Below are positions 8,548-18,792 of a stretch of 63,100 nt of DNA, piece by piece. The position numbers and the translations under genes are program-made. The notes beneath the pieces were generated by a model that searched no databases, was not told where the DNA came from, and saw only the letters and a list, made by a program, of their open reading frames with translations. The stretch comes from Deltaproteobacteria bacterium (GTDB lineage Bacteria > Myxococcota > UBA727 > VGSZ01), in NCBI GenBank assembly GCA_020850995.1, contig JADZDP010000150.1, forward strand, positions 1 to 63,100. Direction: 5' to 3'. The first letter of the stretch is position 1, and every line of letters begins with the position of its first letter.

Positions 8548-8549
8548 AG

Positions 8550-9782
8550 CTACTTCACGAGGTTGTTCATACCGAGGATCGGCTCGAGGATGGCGAAGAC
8601 CACGAAGCCGACGGCGCCGGCCATGGCGAGGATGAGCGCAGGTGAGAGCAGGCTCATCAGGCCCTTCATGCGCGCGTCGACGCGCTGTTCGTAGGCGGTG
8701 GCGACGCGCTCGAGCATCTGCTCGAGCTGGCCCGACTTCTCGCCGATGGCCACCATGTGGGTCACCATGGGCGGGAACTGCCCCGAGCGCTTGAGCGGCG
8801 GTGCGATCTCTTCGCCCTCGCGCACCGCGTCGCGCACGGTCTCGATGATGCCGAACAAGACCGTGTTGTTGACGACGTTCTTGACGATGTCGAGCGCCGT
8901 CAGCAGCGACACGCCCGACGCCAGCAGCGTGCCGAGCGTGCGCGTGAAGCGCGCCACCGCGATCATGCGCGTCAAGCTGCCCGCCACCGGCAACTGCAAG
9001 CGCCAGCGATCCCAGGTGGCGCGCCCCTCGGGGCTCTTGAGCCAGCGGCGCAGCAAGAACACGCCGAGCACCAGCAGGATCAAGAGCGCCCACCAGTAGT
9101 CGCGCACCGTCGACGAGAGGGTGATCAAGATGCGCGTCTTCCACGGCAGCGCCACCTTCGAGTTCTCGAAGATGCGCGTGATGCGCGGCACCACGACGGT
9201 GAACAAGATGCCCACGTTGACCACGCCCACGAACACCATGACGATCGGGTACATGAGCGCGCTCAAGATCTCGCCCTGGATGCGCGCCTGGCCCTCCTTG
9301 AAGTCCGCCAAGCGCTCGAGCACCACGTCGAGCGTGCCCGAGGTCTCGCCGGCGCGCACCATGTTGACGTAGATGTGATCGAACACCTTGTGCTTGCCGA
9401 GCGCGTCAGCCAGCGACACGCCCTCGTTCACGTCGGAGCGCACCTGCGAGAGGATGCGCTTGAGCGCCGGCGCCTCGGTCTGGTCGATGAGCGCGTTGAG
9501 CGAGTCGACCATGGGCACGCCGGCCTGCAGCAGGGTCGCGAGCTGGCGCGTGGCGATGCCGAGGTCATCGGCCGACACGCGCTGCAAGAAGTCGAACTTG
9601 ACCTCTTTACCGAGCACGCCGGTCTTGACGTTGCCCTCGCCCTTGCCCGACTCCTTGACGTCGGTGGCGAGGATGCCCTCGCGCTTCAAGAGCGCGCGCA
9701 GGCCCTTGGCCGAGTCGGCGTCGCGCACGCCCTTGATCGCCTTGCCGACGCCGTCGAAACCTTTGAACTCGAAGACGGGCAT
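8550..9782 (-). CDS. gspF: Type II secretion inner-membrane platform protein GspF
   Basis: This 410-aa polytopic inner-membrane protein assembles the pseudopilus with GspE, GspL and GspM. It starts MPVFEFKGFDGVGKAIKG, the conserved GspF/PilC N-terminus. Two GspF cytoplasmic domains follow (about residues 70-195 and 275-395), with membrane helices near 170-195, 220-245 and 380-400. Length is typical. The ATG lies one base after the stop of the nucleotidyltransferase-like gene, indicating co-transcription. Confidence 0.96.
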   Translation of the reverse strand: MPVFEFKGFDGVGKAIKGVRDADSAKGLRALLKREGILATDVKESGKGEGNVKTGVLGKEVKFDFLQRVSADDLGIATRQLATLLQAGVPMVDSLNALIDQTEAPALKRILSQVRSDVNEGVSLADALGKHKVFDHIYVNMVRAGETSGTLDVVLERLADFKEGQARIQGEILSALMYPIVMVFVGVVNVGILFTVVVPRITRIFENSKVALPWKTRILITLSSTVRDYWWALLILLVLGVFLLRRWLKSPEGRATWDRWRLQLPVAGSLTRMIAVARFTRTLGTLLASGVSLLTALDIVKNVVNNTVLFGIIETVRDAVREGEEIAPPLKRSGQFPPMVTHMVAIGEKSGQLEQMLERVATAYEQRVDARMKGLMSLLSPALILAMAGAVGFVVFAILEPILGMNNLVK

Positions 9783-9783
9783 G

Positions 9784-10296
9784 TCAGTGCCCCCGCGCCT
9801 TCTCGAGCAACCGATCGAACATCGCGACGTCGAAGCCGCGCTCGACCAGCCAGCCCCGGCACTCGTCCGGATCGACCGCGCCGCCGTCGAGCAACGCCAC
9901 GATGTCGGCCTGATCCTGCATCCTCTGGGCGACCAACTTCATCGCGATCAAGGCCTGCGGCGGCACCACGGGGATGTCGCCATCATGCTCGGGCGCGTCC
10001 AGCACCGGCGCGAGCGCGCCGAGGCTCGGCAGTAGCGACACCAGGTCCACAGCGACGTTGCCCACGGCCGATAGCGGCGGCACCACGATGAGGCCGTGGT
10101 GTTGAAACGCCTCCTCGCCGACCAGGAAGTCGACGTCCTTGGTCGCGCGCGGCCGCGCATAGGCGCCGACGGCGATGCCGCCGCACAGCGCGTGCCGGAC
10201 GCCACGCTCGCGCAGGAAGCGCGACGCCTCCCGCACCGCGTTCGCGATGTCGGGGCTGGTGACGCCCAGCGCGCTGGCGAGGTCGGGCTTCTTCAT
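9784..10296 (-). CDS. Nucleotidyltransferase-fold protein embedded in the gsp operon
   Basis: This 170-aa protein has GGIAVGAYARPRATKDVDFLV at about residues 39-59. This is the polymerase-beta-type nucleotidyltransferase core, with a Gly-Gly motif and Asp54/Asp56. The pattern fits AbiEii/MNT-like or small hypothetical nucleotidyltransferases. It sits in frame with the operon, one base from both gspE and gspF, so it must be co-transcribed. It is not a normal type II component and no partner antitoxin-like gene is next to it. It could be a chance insertion, an enzyme modifying a secretion component, or a housekeeping passenger. Activity is inferred from motif only. Confidence 0.75.
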   Translation of the reverse strand: MKKPDLASALGVTSPDIANAVREASRFLRERGVRHALCGGIAVGAYARPRATKDVDFLVGEEAFQHHGLIVVPPLSAVGNVAVDLVSLLPSLGALAPVLDAPEHDGDIPVVPPQALIAMKLVAQRMQDQADIVALLDGGAVDPDECRGWLVERGFDVAMFDRLLEKARGH

Positions 10297-10297
10297 G

Positions 10298-12130
<1,833 letters not shown>

Positions 12131-12164
12131 GGTGCGCTCAGTGGGGTGCTCGGTTGGTGCCGGC

Positions 12165-14981
12165 TCAGCCCGCGGGCGGCGGTGGCGGCGTCTCGGTGGG
12201 CGGCGGTGGCGCGTCCGGCGCGTCGGCGGAGCCGTCGGGGAGCGGCGCGGCGCCACCCTCGGGCGGGGGGCCACCGTGGCCACCGTCGTCACCACCGATC
12301 TTGCGTGGCTTGATGCCGAGGTCGGGGCCGATCACCTCCTCGCCGTGACCGGGTCCGCCGTTCTCGATCTTGTCGTTCTCCCACTCCACCTGACGCAAGA
12401 GCGCGCCCAGCGGACCGTTCTTCTTGTCGTAGTCGACGTAGGGGTTGTACACGCGCGCGTCGGAGAAGTAGGCGTCGACGAACTGTTTGCGCTCATTCAT
12501 CTTGCGGTCGTAGATCTTGCGGAAGTCCTCCTCGTCACGCACCACGTAGGGCGTGAGCATGATCAGCAGGTTGGTCTTCTGCTTCGAGTCGTTCCAGGTC
12601 TTGAACAGCCAGCCGATGATGGGGATGTCGCCGAAGAAGGGCACCTTGCTCTCGGTGTCGCTCTTGCGATCTTGGATGAGCCCGGCCACCACGATGGTCT
12701 GCTGGTCCTTCGCCACCAGCGTGTTCTTGACGGTGCGGTTGGTGATGATCGGCTGCGTCAGGCCGTTGCCCACCGACACCTGCCCGCCGAGGTCGCTGAC
12801 CTCCTGCTCGAGCTCGATGCGGATCTCGTCCTCGGAGTTGACGTGCGGCGTCAGCGTGAACTTGAGCTTGACGTCCTCGTAGGCCACCTGCTGCATGCCG
12901 CCGAAGCCGAGCGCGCCGGCGCCGCCGGTGGGCGTGTAGCCGCGCACCACGGGCACGCGCTGTCCCACCGACAGCTCAGCCTTCTCGTTGTCGGTGGTGA
13001 TCAAGTGCGGCGTCGACAGGATGTCGACGTTGGCGTTGGTCTGCAGCAGGTTGAGCACCGTCGACACCGAGGGCAGGCTGACCAGCGCCTTGCCGGTCTC
13101 GTCGGTCAGGATCGGCACCGAGGGGCCGATGAAGCCCGCCACGCCGATCAGGCTCGAGAGGTCGTTGACCAGCTCGAGGCCCTGCGCCGCCGCCGCCGCG
13201 TCGAGGCGATTGTCGTCGGCGAGCTGCTGCAAGAGCTGCAGACCGGTGGCCACCTTGGCCGACGACTGGAAGATCTGCTTGCCGCCCTCGTTGGCGGCGA
13301 TGGCGATGCCGGGGGTGTCGCTGCCCGGGATCGGCACTGGCGCCGCGACGTAGGCGTTGAGGCCCACGCGGCGATCTTGCGTGAGCGCTACCTCCATGAT
13401 GGCCGCCTCCACGAACACCTGCGGCCGCCGCACGTCGAGCTGCTCGATGACGCGCTGAAGCGCGCGGAAGTCGCGGTAGCTGGCCACCACCACCAGCGAG
13501 TTGGTGGTCTCGTCGGCGGTGACCTTGACCTCGCCCTCGAACAAGGCCGCGGCCTGCTCGGCCTCCTTGGCCTTGGCGCCACCCTTGTCGGTCGAGGGCT
13601 TCTTGGCGGCCGCGCCCGAGGCCAACGACGACAGCGTGCCCGCGGCTTTCTGCGCGTCGGTGTTGGCCAGCGGCACCACCCACATCTTGAGCTCGCTGCC
13701 CCCCTGGGTGGGCACGTCGAGGATGCGCAGCACCTCGAGCACGCGCTCGAAGGCGCGCGCCGATGAGATGACGATGAGCTGGTTGGTGCGGTCCTCGGCG
13801 ATGATCTTCTCGATGGTGACGTCGCCGATGTCGCCCTCATCGCCGCCCGCGTCCTTGGCGTCCTTCACGTCTTTGGCCTCGTCGCCCTTGCCCTCCACCT
13901 TGGAGGTGGCGCGCGGCGCTCGTGTGGTCTCGCCCTTCTTGCCGCTGCCGCTGGGCGCGAAGATCTCGTTGAGCTTCTGCGCCACGCTGGACACGTCGGC
14001 GTACTGCAGCGTCACCACGTTGAGCTTGTTGCTGGTGCCCTCCACGTCGACCTTGTCGAGCACCTCGAGGATGCGCAGGATGTTGTTGCCCGAGTCCGTC
14101 AGGATCAGCAGGTTGCCCGCCGGCTTCTGCAGGTCGGCGTTCTTCGACATCAGGTTCTTGATGAGCCCCTCGACCTGATCCTTGTTGGCGTAGCGCACCT
14201 CGTAAAGCAGCGTGACCTGCGCGTCGGAGTTGGGCATGTCGCCCTCGCGCTTCTCGTCGGGCGTGACGCGCATGAGCACGCCGTCCTTGATCTCGTACAT
14301 GGGCACGGTGGTCTTGGCCGCGTCCTTGCGCTCCACCACCTTCCAGAAGGTGCCCGCCGGCACCAGCGCCATGCCGTTGGCCTCGAGCGCCGACAGGAAC
14401 GCGGCGTAGGCCTGCGCCACGGTGACGGGGCTGCGCGACACGATGGAGATGTCGGTCTTGCCCTTCACCGCGTCGGACAAGATGAAGTTCATGCACTTGA
14501 TGCGCGAGATCTGATCGAGCACCTCGTTGATGGTGGCCTTCTCGAAGTTGAAGTTGAGCTTGCCGCTCATGGGCTTGCAGGTGGTCAGGTCGACGGCGGC
14601 GCCCTTCTTGTCGTCGCCGTCGCCCTTCTTGTCGGCGGGCTTGTCGGTGGGCTTGTCGGCGGGCTTCTCCGCTGCCTTCTCGGCCGGTGGCGTCGCCTGC
14701 GCGACCTTCGGCTCCGGCGCCGCGGGCGCATCAGCAGGTGCCTCGCCGCGCGCCGCCGCTGCCGCTGCCGCCTTCGCCTTCGCCGCCTCACGCGCCTTGG
14801 CGCGCACGTTCTCGCGCTCCTTGAAGGGCGCGTCCTTCGACGGCGGCGCGTTGCCGCCCTCGTCCTGCGCGAGGGCCGGGAGCGCGCCCGCGAGCAGTGC
14901 GGTGGTGGCGAGGGCCTGGATCAACGAGACGGAACGGGTCATGCGGGTGCTCATGTCGGTGAGGGTCGAAAGCGAGCTCAT
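12165..14981 (-). CDS. gspD: Type II secretion outer-membrane secretin GspD
   Basis: This 938-aa protein forms the outer-membrane secretin channel. It has an N-terminal signal peptide (hydrophobic run ending ALPALAQ), a ~90-residue Ala/Lys/Pro-rich spacer, N0-N3 domains, and a secretin core with VPFFGDIPIIGWLFK and LMLTPYVV-like motifs. The C-terminus is a Pro-rich tail. It is longer than the ~650 aa of enterobacterial GspD. The ATG at 14981 overlaps the gspC stop as ATGA; internal ATGs at 14954 and 14942 are alternatives that keep the signal peptide. Confidence 0.95.
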   Translation of the reverse strand: MSSLSTLTDMSTRMTRSVSLIQALATTALLAGALPALAQDEGGNAPPSKDAPFKERENVRAKAREAAKAKAAAAAAARGEAPADAPAAPEPKVAQATPPAEKAAEKPADKPTDKPADKKGDGDDKKGAAVDLTTCKPMSGKLNFNFEKATINEVLDQISRIKCMNFILSDAVKGKTDISIVSRSPVTVAQAYAAFLSALEANGMALVPAGTFWKVVERKDAAKTTVPMYEIKDGVLMRVTPDEKREGDMPNSDAQVTLLYEVRYANKDQVEGLIKNLMSKNADLQKPAGNLLILTDSGNNILRILEVLDKVDVEGTSNKLNVVTLQYADVSSVAQKLNEIFAPSGSGKKGETTRAPRATSKVEGKGDEAKDVKDAKDAGGDEGDIGDVTIEKIIAEDRTNQLIVISSARAFERVLEVLRILDVPTQGGSELKMWVVPLANTDAQKAAGTLSSLASGAAAKKPSTDKGGAKAKEAEQAAALFEGEVKVTADETTNSLVVVASYRDFRALQRVIEQLDVRRPQVFVEAAIMEVALTQDRRVGLNAYVAAPVPIPGSDTPGIAIAANEGGKQIFQSSAKVATGLQLLQQLADDNRLDAAAAAQGLELVNDLSSLIGVAGFIGPSVPILTDETGKALVSLPSVSTVLNLLQTNANVDILSTPHLITTDNEKAELSVGQRVPVVRGYTPTGGAGALGFGGMQQVAYEDVKLKFTLTPHVNSEDEIRIELEQEVSDLGGQVSVGNGLTQPIITNRTVKNTLVAKDQQTIVVAGLIQDRKSDTESKVPFFGDIPIIGWLFKTWNDSKQKTNLLIMLTPYVVRDEEDFRKIYDRKMNERKQFVDAYFSDARVYNPYVDYDKKNGPLGALLRQVEWENDKIENGGPGHGEEVIGPDLGIKPRKIGGDDGGHGGPPPEGGAAPLPDGSADAPDAPPPPTETPPPPPAG

Positions 14982-16012
14982 GGGGTGATGGCGTAGTCGA
15001 GCGTCATGGGCTTGCCGCGCCGCTTGAGGTCGACGTTGACGGTCTTGGCGTCTTTGAGCTTGGTGTAGATCTCGAGCCCTTTGGCCGGGTCGGTCATCTC
15101 GTAGCCGTTGATGCGCGTGATGACGTCGCCGTTTTGCAGCCCGACCTTGGAGTAGAGCGAGCCCGGGCGAATCGAGAAGAGCTTGAAGCCGATGGTCTTG
15201 CCGCCCTCGAACGCCGGCACGATGCGCGCCTGCGTGGAGAGATCGGCGAGGTTGTTGAGCGCCTTGTCGATGTCGCTCTGGCCCACCTCGTAGCTGTTCT
15301 CGCCGGTCTTCTTGATGGTGGCGCCGAGATCGTCGGGCGAGGCGGGCGCGGCCTCGGCCTTGGGCGAGTCGTTGCGCGCCACCACCGCGCCTCCCTTCGC
15401 GGGGGGCTCGTCGATGAACAGCAGCTCCATGCGGTGGTCGCTCTCGTTCCAGATGCACGCGCGCTCGGCTTCGATGCGGCGCAGCGTGGCGCTGTCGCCG
15501 ATCTTGCTGCAGGGCGGCGGCTTGGGCGCGAGCTTGGCGTTCGGATCCTCGGCGTCGACGGGCGCGCTCACGCAGTCATTGACCGAGAACATCTCGGCGT
15601 GCGCGCTGCCGCCCTTGCCCTCGTCGACGATGGAGGCGAGCGAGAACTCCGGCGTGGCGAACACCACCGTGCCCACCAGGCGCAGGCGCAACGCGCTCTT
15701 GCCCGCGGTGTCGCAGGTGCCGTCGTCGGGCGCGGGCCCGTCGGACGCCGTGGCCTGCACCACCACCTCGCGCCGACCCTCGAAGATGTTGGCGTTGGCG
15801 GCGGCGAGGAAGTCGCGCGTGCTGCCCGTCTTCGCAGCGCCGCGCCGCTCCGCCGGCTTGGCCGCCGTGGCCTTCTCCTTGAGCTGCTCGGCCACCATGT
15901 GGCCGGCGATGGCCGTGGCCGTGCGCGCGCACAGGATGGCGGCGAGCGCCAACAGCGCCAGGTGGACGGCGAAGAAGCGTCGCTTGAAGAAGCTCTCGAG
16001 CGCGTGTCGCAC
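14978..16012 (-). CDS. gspC: Type II secretion protein GspC with PDZ domain
   Basis: This 344-aa protein joins the inner-membrane platform to the secretin. It has a short cytoplasmic N-terminus, one membrane helix (about residues 14-36), a homology-region domain (LRLVGTVVF...SLASIVDE at ~108-130), and a C-terminal PDZ domain (IRPGSLYSKVGLQNGDVITRING, near 285-310). The start is GTG 16012, with GGAG about six bases upstream. It heads the gsp operon and overlaps gspD. A diverged paralogue lies just upstream. Confidence 0.93.
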   Translation of the reverse strand: MRHALESFFKRRFFAVHLALLALAAILCARTATAIAGHMVAEQLKEKATAAKPAERRGAAKTGSTRDFLAAANANIFEGRREVVVQATASDGPAPDDGTCDTAGKSALRLRLVGTVVFATPEFSLASIVDEGKGGSAHAEMFSVNDCVSAPVDAEDPNAKLAPKPPPCSKIGDSATLRRIEAERACIWNESDHRMELLFIDEPPAKGGAVVARNDSPKAEAAPASPDDLGATIKKTGENSYEVGQSDIDKALNNLADLSTQARIVPAFEGGKTIGFKLFSIRPGSLYSKVGLQNGDVITRINGYEMTDPAKGLEIYTKLKDAKTVNVDLKRRGKPMTLDYAITP

Positions 16013-16065
16013 GGGTGACTCCGCCGGCCGGCCAACTGCATGACCGCAAGGGCCGGGCCACCCCC

Positions 16066-16094
16066 TTCATTCCGAAAAAGCCGAGAAAACTCAA
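16066..16094 (-). promoter_or_regulatory. Weak candidate promoter for the gsp operon
   Basis: On the minus strand TTGAGT and AATGAA are separated by 17 bases, inside a notably AT-rich patch 54-82 bases upstream of the gspC GTG. The -10 match is poor (3 of 6). The call relies mainly on spacing, base composition and position at the head of the operon. Confidence 0.25.
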
Positions 16095-16145
16095 GCTCCT
16101 AGGCCGCCGCTGGCGCGCTGATCCGTGCCATGCTGTCAGCCCCTG

Positions 16146-16161
16146 TGCCGGTCCTCCGGCA
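16146..16161 (-). terminator. Small hairpin after the gspC paralogue
   Basis: TGCCGG and CCGGCA pair around a four-base loop, starting about 15 bases past the stop of the gspC-like gene. There is no T-run, so it is only a weak candidate for ending that transcript before gspC. Confidence 0.25.
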
Positions 16162-16176
16162 GCGCGTGCCAAGTTG

Positions 16177-17031
16177 TCACGGCGTGGGCACCGCCACCGT
16201 CAGCGTGAGCGGCGCGCCCTTGCGCAGCACCGACACCTCCACGCTGCGCTGGGTCTTCACGCGCGCCCACAGCTCCAGCGCGTCACCGAGGTTGTCGGCG
16301 GTGGCGCCGTCGATGGCCACCACGGTGTCGCCGTTCATCAGCCCCGCTCTTTGGTAGAGCGAGCCCGGCCGGATGCCGCTCAAGCGCACGCCCGTGAGCT
16401 TGCCGCCCTCGAAGCGCGGCAGCGCGCGGGCGCCGGTCAAGAGCTCGTCGAGCACCGCGTCGCCCGTGGGCCCCGGTGCGCGGGGCGCGGTGCGCGTCGA
16501 CGACGGCGCGGCCCCGCCGGCGGGCGCGCTGGTGGTGACGCGCTCGAAGCCGCCGCGACGCAGGTTCTCGATGCAGGCGTGATCGTCGGCGATGGCCAGC
16601 AGGCGCGCGTCGTCGCCCACGGCGTCGCCGGGCCCGTACACCTCGGCCACCGCGCCGCCGCGCTCGTCGTGCACGATGGACGCGAGGCTGAGCGCCGGGT
16701 CGAGGAACACCGACGCGCCCACCAGGCGCAGGGGCAGCGTGGTGTCGGGCGCCTCGTCGCACGAGCCCGCCACCTCGTCGAGCGCTTGCGGTGCGCGGGG
16801 CGCGGCGCCGAAGAGCGCGACACCCAGCGCGGGATCGAAGTCGCGCTCGCGCGCGGCGCTCGGCGATGACGTGGTGGACGGCGCGGTCGGTGGCGCGAGC
16901 TCGCACGCGCGCAGCAGCGCGAGCCCGCCAAGGACGCTCAGCAGGCGCGCGGCCAAGAGCGCGGCCAGCGCCAGCAACAGCAGGTGGAGGAGCGTGGCAT
17001 GACGGCGCAGCAAGGTGGCGGCGAGCAGCAT
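16177..17031 (-). CDS. GspC-like paralogue with PDZ domain
   Basis: This 284-aa protein has one membrane helix (about residues 14-38) and a C-terminal PDZ domain. It aligns along its length with the adjacent GspC: LRLVGASVF/SLASIVHDERGGA matches LRLVGTVVF/SLASIVDEGKGGS, and FEGGKLTGVRLSGIRPGSLY matches FEGGKTIGFKLFSIRPGSLY. It is shorter because the region between the homology domain and PDZ is reduced. It is likely a tandem duplicate that either substitutes for GspC or serves as an adaptor for other cargo. The ATG at 17031 was chosen where the membrane-protein pattern begins; it lies 31 bases after the upstream enzyme gene. Confidence 0.85.
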   Translation of the reverse strand: MLLAATLLRRHATLLHLLLLALAALLAARLLSVLGGLALLRACELAPPTAPSTTSSPSAARERDFDPALGVALFGAAPRAPQALDEVAGSCDEAPDTTLPLRLVGASVFLDPALSLASIVHDERGGAVAEVYGPGDAVGDDARLLAIADDHACIENLRRGGFERVTTSAPAGGAAPSSTRTAPRAPGPTGDAVLDELLTGARALPRFEGGKLTGVRLSGIRPGSLYQRAGLMNGDTVVAIDGATADNLGDALELWARVKTQRSVEVSVLRKGAPLTLTVAVPTP

Positions 17032-17062
17032 GCGACACCAACGCGCCAACGCCCGCGCGCAT

Positions 17063-18505
17063 TCACCCCAACGCCGCGCGCGCGAGCTGGTCGGCCAAGA
17101 GCTTCTTCTGCACCTTGCCCAGGGCGTTCTTGGGCAGCGCGTCGACGAGGTGCAACGCGCGCGGCTTCTTCGCTTCGTGCAGGCGCACGTGCGCTTGCAG
17201 CTCGGCCAGCGTGGGCGCCGCGGCGGCATCGCGCGGCACCACGCAGGCCACCACGCGCTGGCCCCACTCGCGATCGGGGACGCCCACCACGGCGACCTCG
17301 CGCACCGCCGGGTGGGTGGCGAGCTGCTCCTCGATCTCGCGCGTCGAGAGCTTGTAGCCGCCGACCTTGAGGATGTCGGTGGACGTGCGGCCCACGATGG
17401 TCACGTAGCCATCGTCGGCGACGCGCACGGTGTCGCCGGTCTTGAGGAAGCCGTCGGCGGTGAAAGCCTGCGCGGTGGCCGCCGGGTCGTTGTAGTAGCC
17501 GCGCATGACGCCGGGGCCGCGCACCTGCAGCTCGTCGTCGATCACGCGCATGTCGACGCCGGGGATGGGCCGCCCCACGGTGCCGGCCTTGCGCTCGCCC
17601 CGCACGGGGTTTGACAGCGTGATGAGCGTCTCGCTCATGCCGTAGCGCTCGACGATGCGGTGGCCGGTGTGGCGCTCGAAGGCCACGAGGTCGTCGGCGG
17701 GCAGCGCCGCCGAGCCGGCGGTGAACAGGCGCGCGCGCGCGAGCACGGCGCCGTGCGCGGGGTGCGCGTCGAGGTGATCGAGCAGGCGCCGGTACATGGT
17801 GGGCACGCCCATGAACACCGTGCCGCCAGCGGCGATGGCGTCGACCACGGCGACCGGCGTGAAGCTCTCGAGCAGGCGCGTGCGCGCGCCGCGCAAGAGC
17901 GCGCCGTGCAGCGCCACGCACAGCCCATGCACGTGAAAGAGCGGCAGCGCGTGCACCACCTCGTCGTCGGGGCCCATCTCCCACAGCGCGCTCAGCGCGC
18001 CCACGGCGGCCACCACGTTGGCGAAGCTCAGCATGCAGGCCTTGGGGCGGCCCGTGGTGCCCGAGGTGGTGATGAGCAGCGCGAGCTCGTCGTCGCTCAC
18101 GTCGTTGGCGCCGGGGCGCCCCCGCGTCCACCACGAGGAGAGCGGCCGCGCGCGCGCGCCCGCCCGGGCCAGGCGCGCGTGGTCGCACAGCACCACGGTG
18201 GCGTCGGCGAGCGCGAGCACGTGGCCGAGCTCCACGTCGTGGTAGCCGGGGTTGATGGGCACCCACACGGCGCCCAACGCATGGGTTGCCAAGAGCGACA
18301 CCACCACGTCGAGCTGCGTCTCGGCGTAGCAGGCCACGCGCTGGCCCGGGCGCACGCCGAGCGCGATCAAGCGCGCGCTGGCCGCGTCGAGGCGATCATC
18401 GAGCTCGGCCCACGATACCGACCGATCGCTCGCGAGAAGTGCAGTCCCCCGCCCGCGCGCGCGCACGGACTCGAGCAGGCGGCGCTGCGCGCTGAACGCC
18501 CTCAT
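17063..18505 (-). CDS. AMP-binding acyl-CoA synthetase, malonyl-CoA-synthetase-like
   Basis: This 480-aa ANL-superfamily enzyme activates a carboxylic acid with ATP and transfers it to CoA. The P-loop-like motif ITTSGTTGRPKA (about 145-156), the A5 motif ERYGMSET, the A7 motif TGDTVRV and the C-terminal Lys of GKVQKK are all present. The block RLFTAGSAALPADD..ERYGMSETLITLSNP..GERKAGTVG resembles MatB/ACSF3 malonyl-CoA synthetases more than long-chain enzymes, but substrate is inferred. The ATG at 18505 lies 11 bases from the MITE-like element. It may be co-transcribed with the gspC paralogue. Confidence 0.88.
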   Translation of the reverse strand: MRAFSAQRRLLESVRARGRGTALLASDRSVSWAELDDRLDAASARLIALGVRPGQRVACYAETQLDVVVSLLATHALGAVWVPINPGYHDVELGHVLALADATVVLCDHARLARAGARARPLSSWWTRGRPGANDVSDDELALLITTSGTTGRPKACMLSFANVVAAVGALSALWEMGPDDEVVHALPLFHVHGLCVALHGALLRGARTRLLESFTPVAVVDAIAAGGTVFMGVPTMYRRLLDHLDAHPAHGAVLARARLFTAGSAALPADDLVAFERHTGHRIVERYGMSETLITLSNPVRGERKAGTVGRPIPGVDMRVIDDELQVRGPGVMRGYYNDPAATAQAFTADGFLKTGDTVRVADDGYVTIVGRTSTDILKVGGYKLSTREIEEQLATHPAVREVAVVGVPDREWGQRVVACVVPRDAAAAPTLAELQAHVRLHEAKKPRALHLVDALPKNALGKVQKKLLADQLARAALG

Positions 18506-18515
18506 GCAGGCCCCC

Positions 18516-18679
18516 TACAGCGGTTCCAGCGTCCGTTGATTCGTTCCTCGCTCGGTCCTTGCCCCGATGGCTGCGTCGCGTGCTCGGCAGGTGCCGACGG
18601 GCACGCGCCTCCGCTGCTCCTTGCCCTCGTGGCAAGCCCCTTCGCGATCCTCCGATCAAAGAACGCTGGAACCGCTGTA
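18516..18679. mobile_element. 164-bp MITE-like palindromic element
   Basis: The ends are perfect 17-bp inverted repeats (TACAGCGGTTCCAGCGT at 18516-18532 and its complement at 18663-18679). Similarity continues inward through TTGAT, TCGC and CTTGCC to a near-perfect hairpin around TCGGCA/TGCCGA, so the whole unit can fold on itself. No protein is encoded. Both ends carry TA, compatible with a TA target, but no longer duplication is visible. It lies in the divergent promoter region of the synthetase and RNA ligase genes. It may be a non-autonomous transposable element or a structured RNA. Confidence 0.75.
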
Positions 18680-18792
18680 GCGCGCGCCACCACCACCCGG
18701 CAACGCCGTTTCCTCCCCTGCGATCTCCGACCGGTGGCATTCGACGCGACGCGCCGTGCCTTTTTCGTTCCGCTTGCTAGAACGACCGTCCC

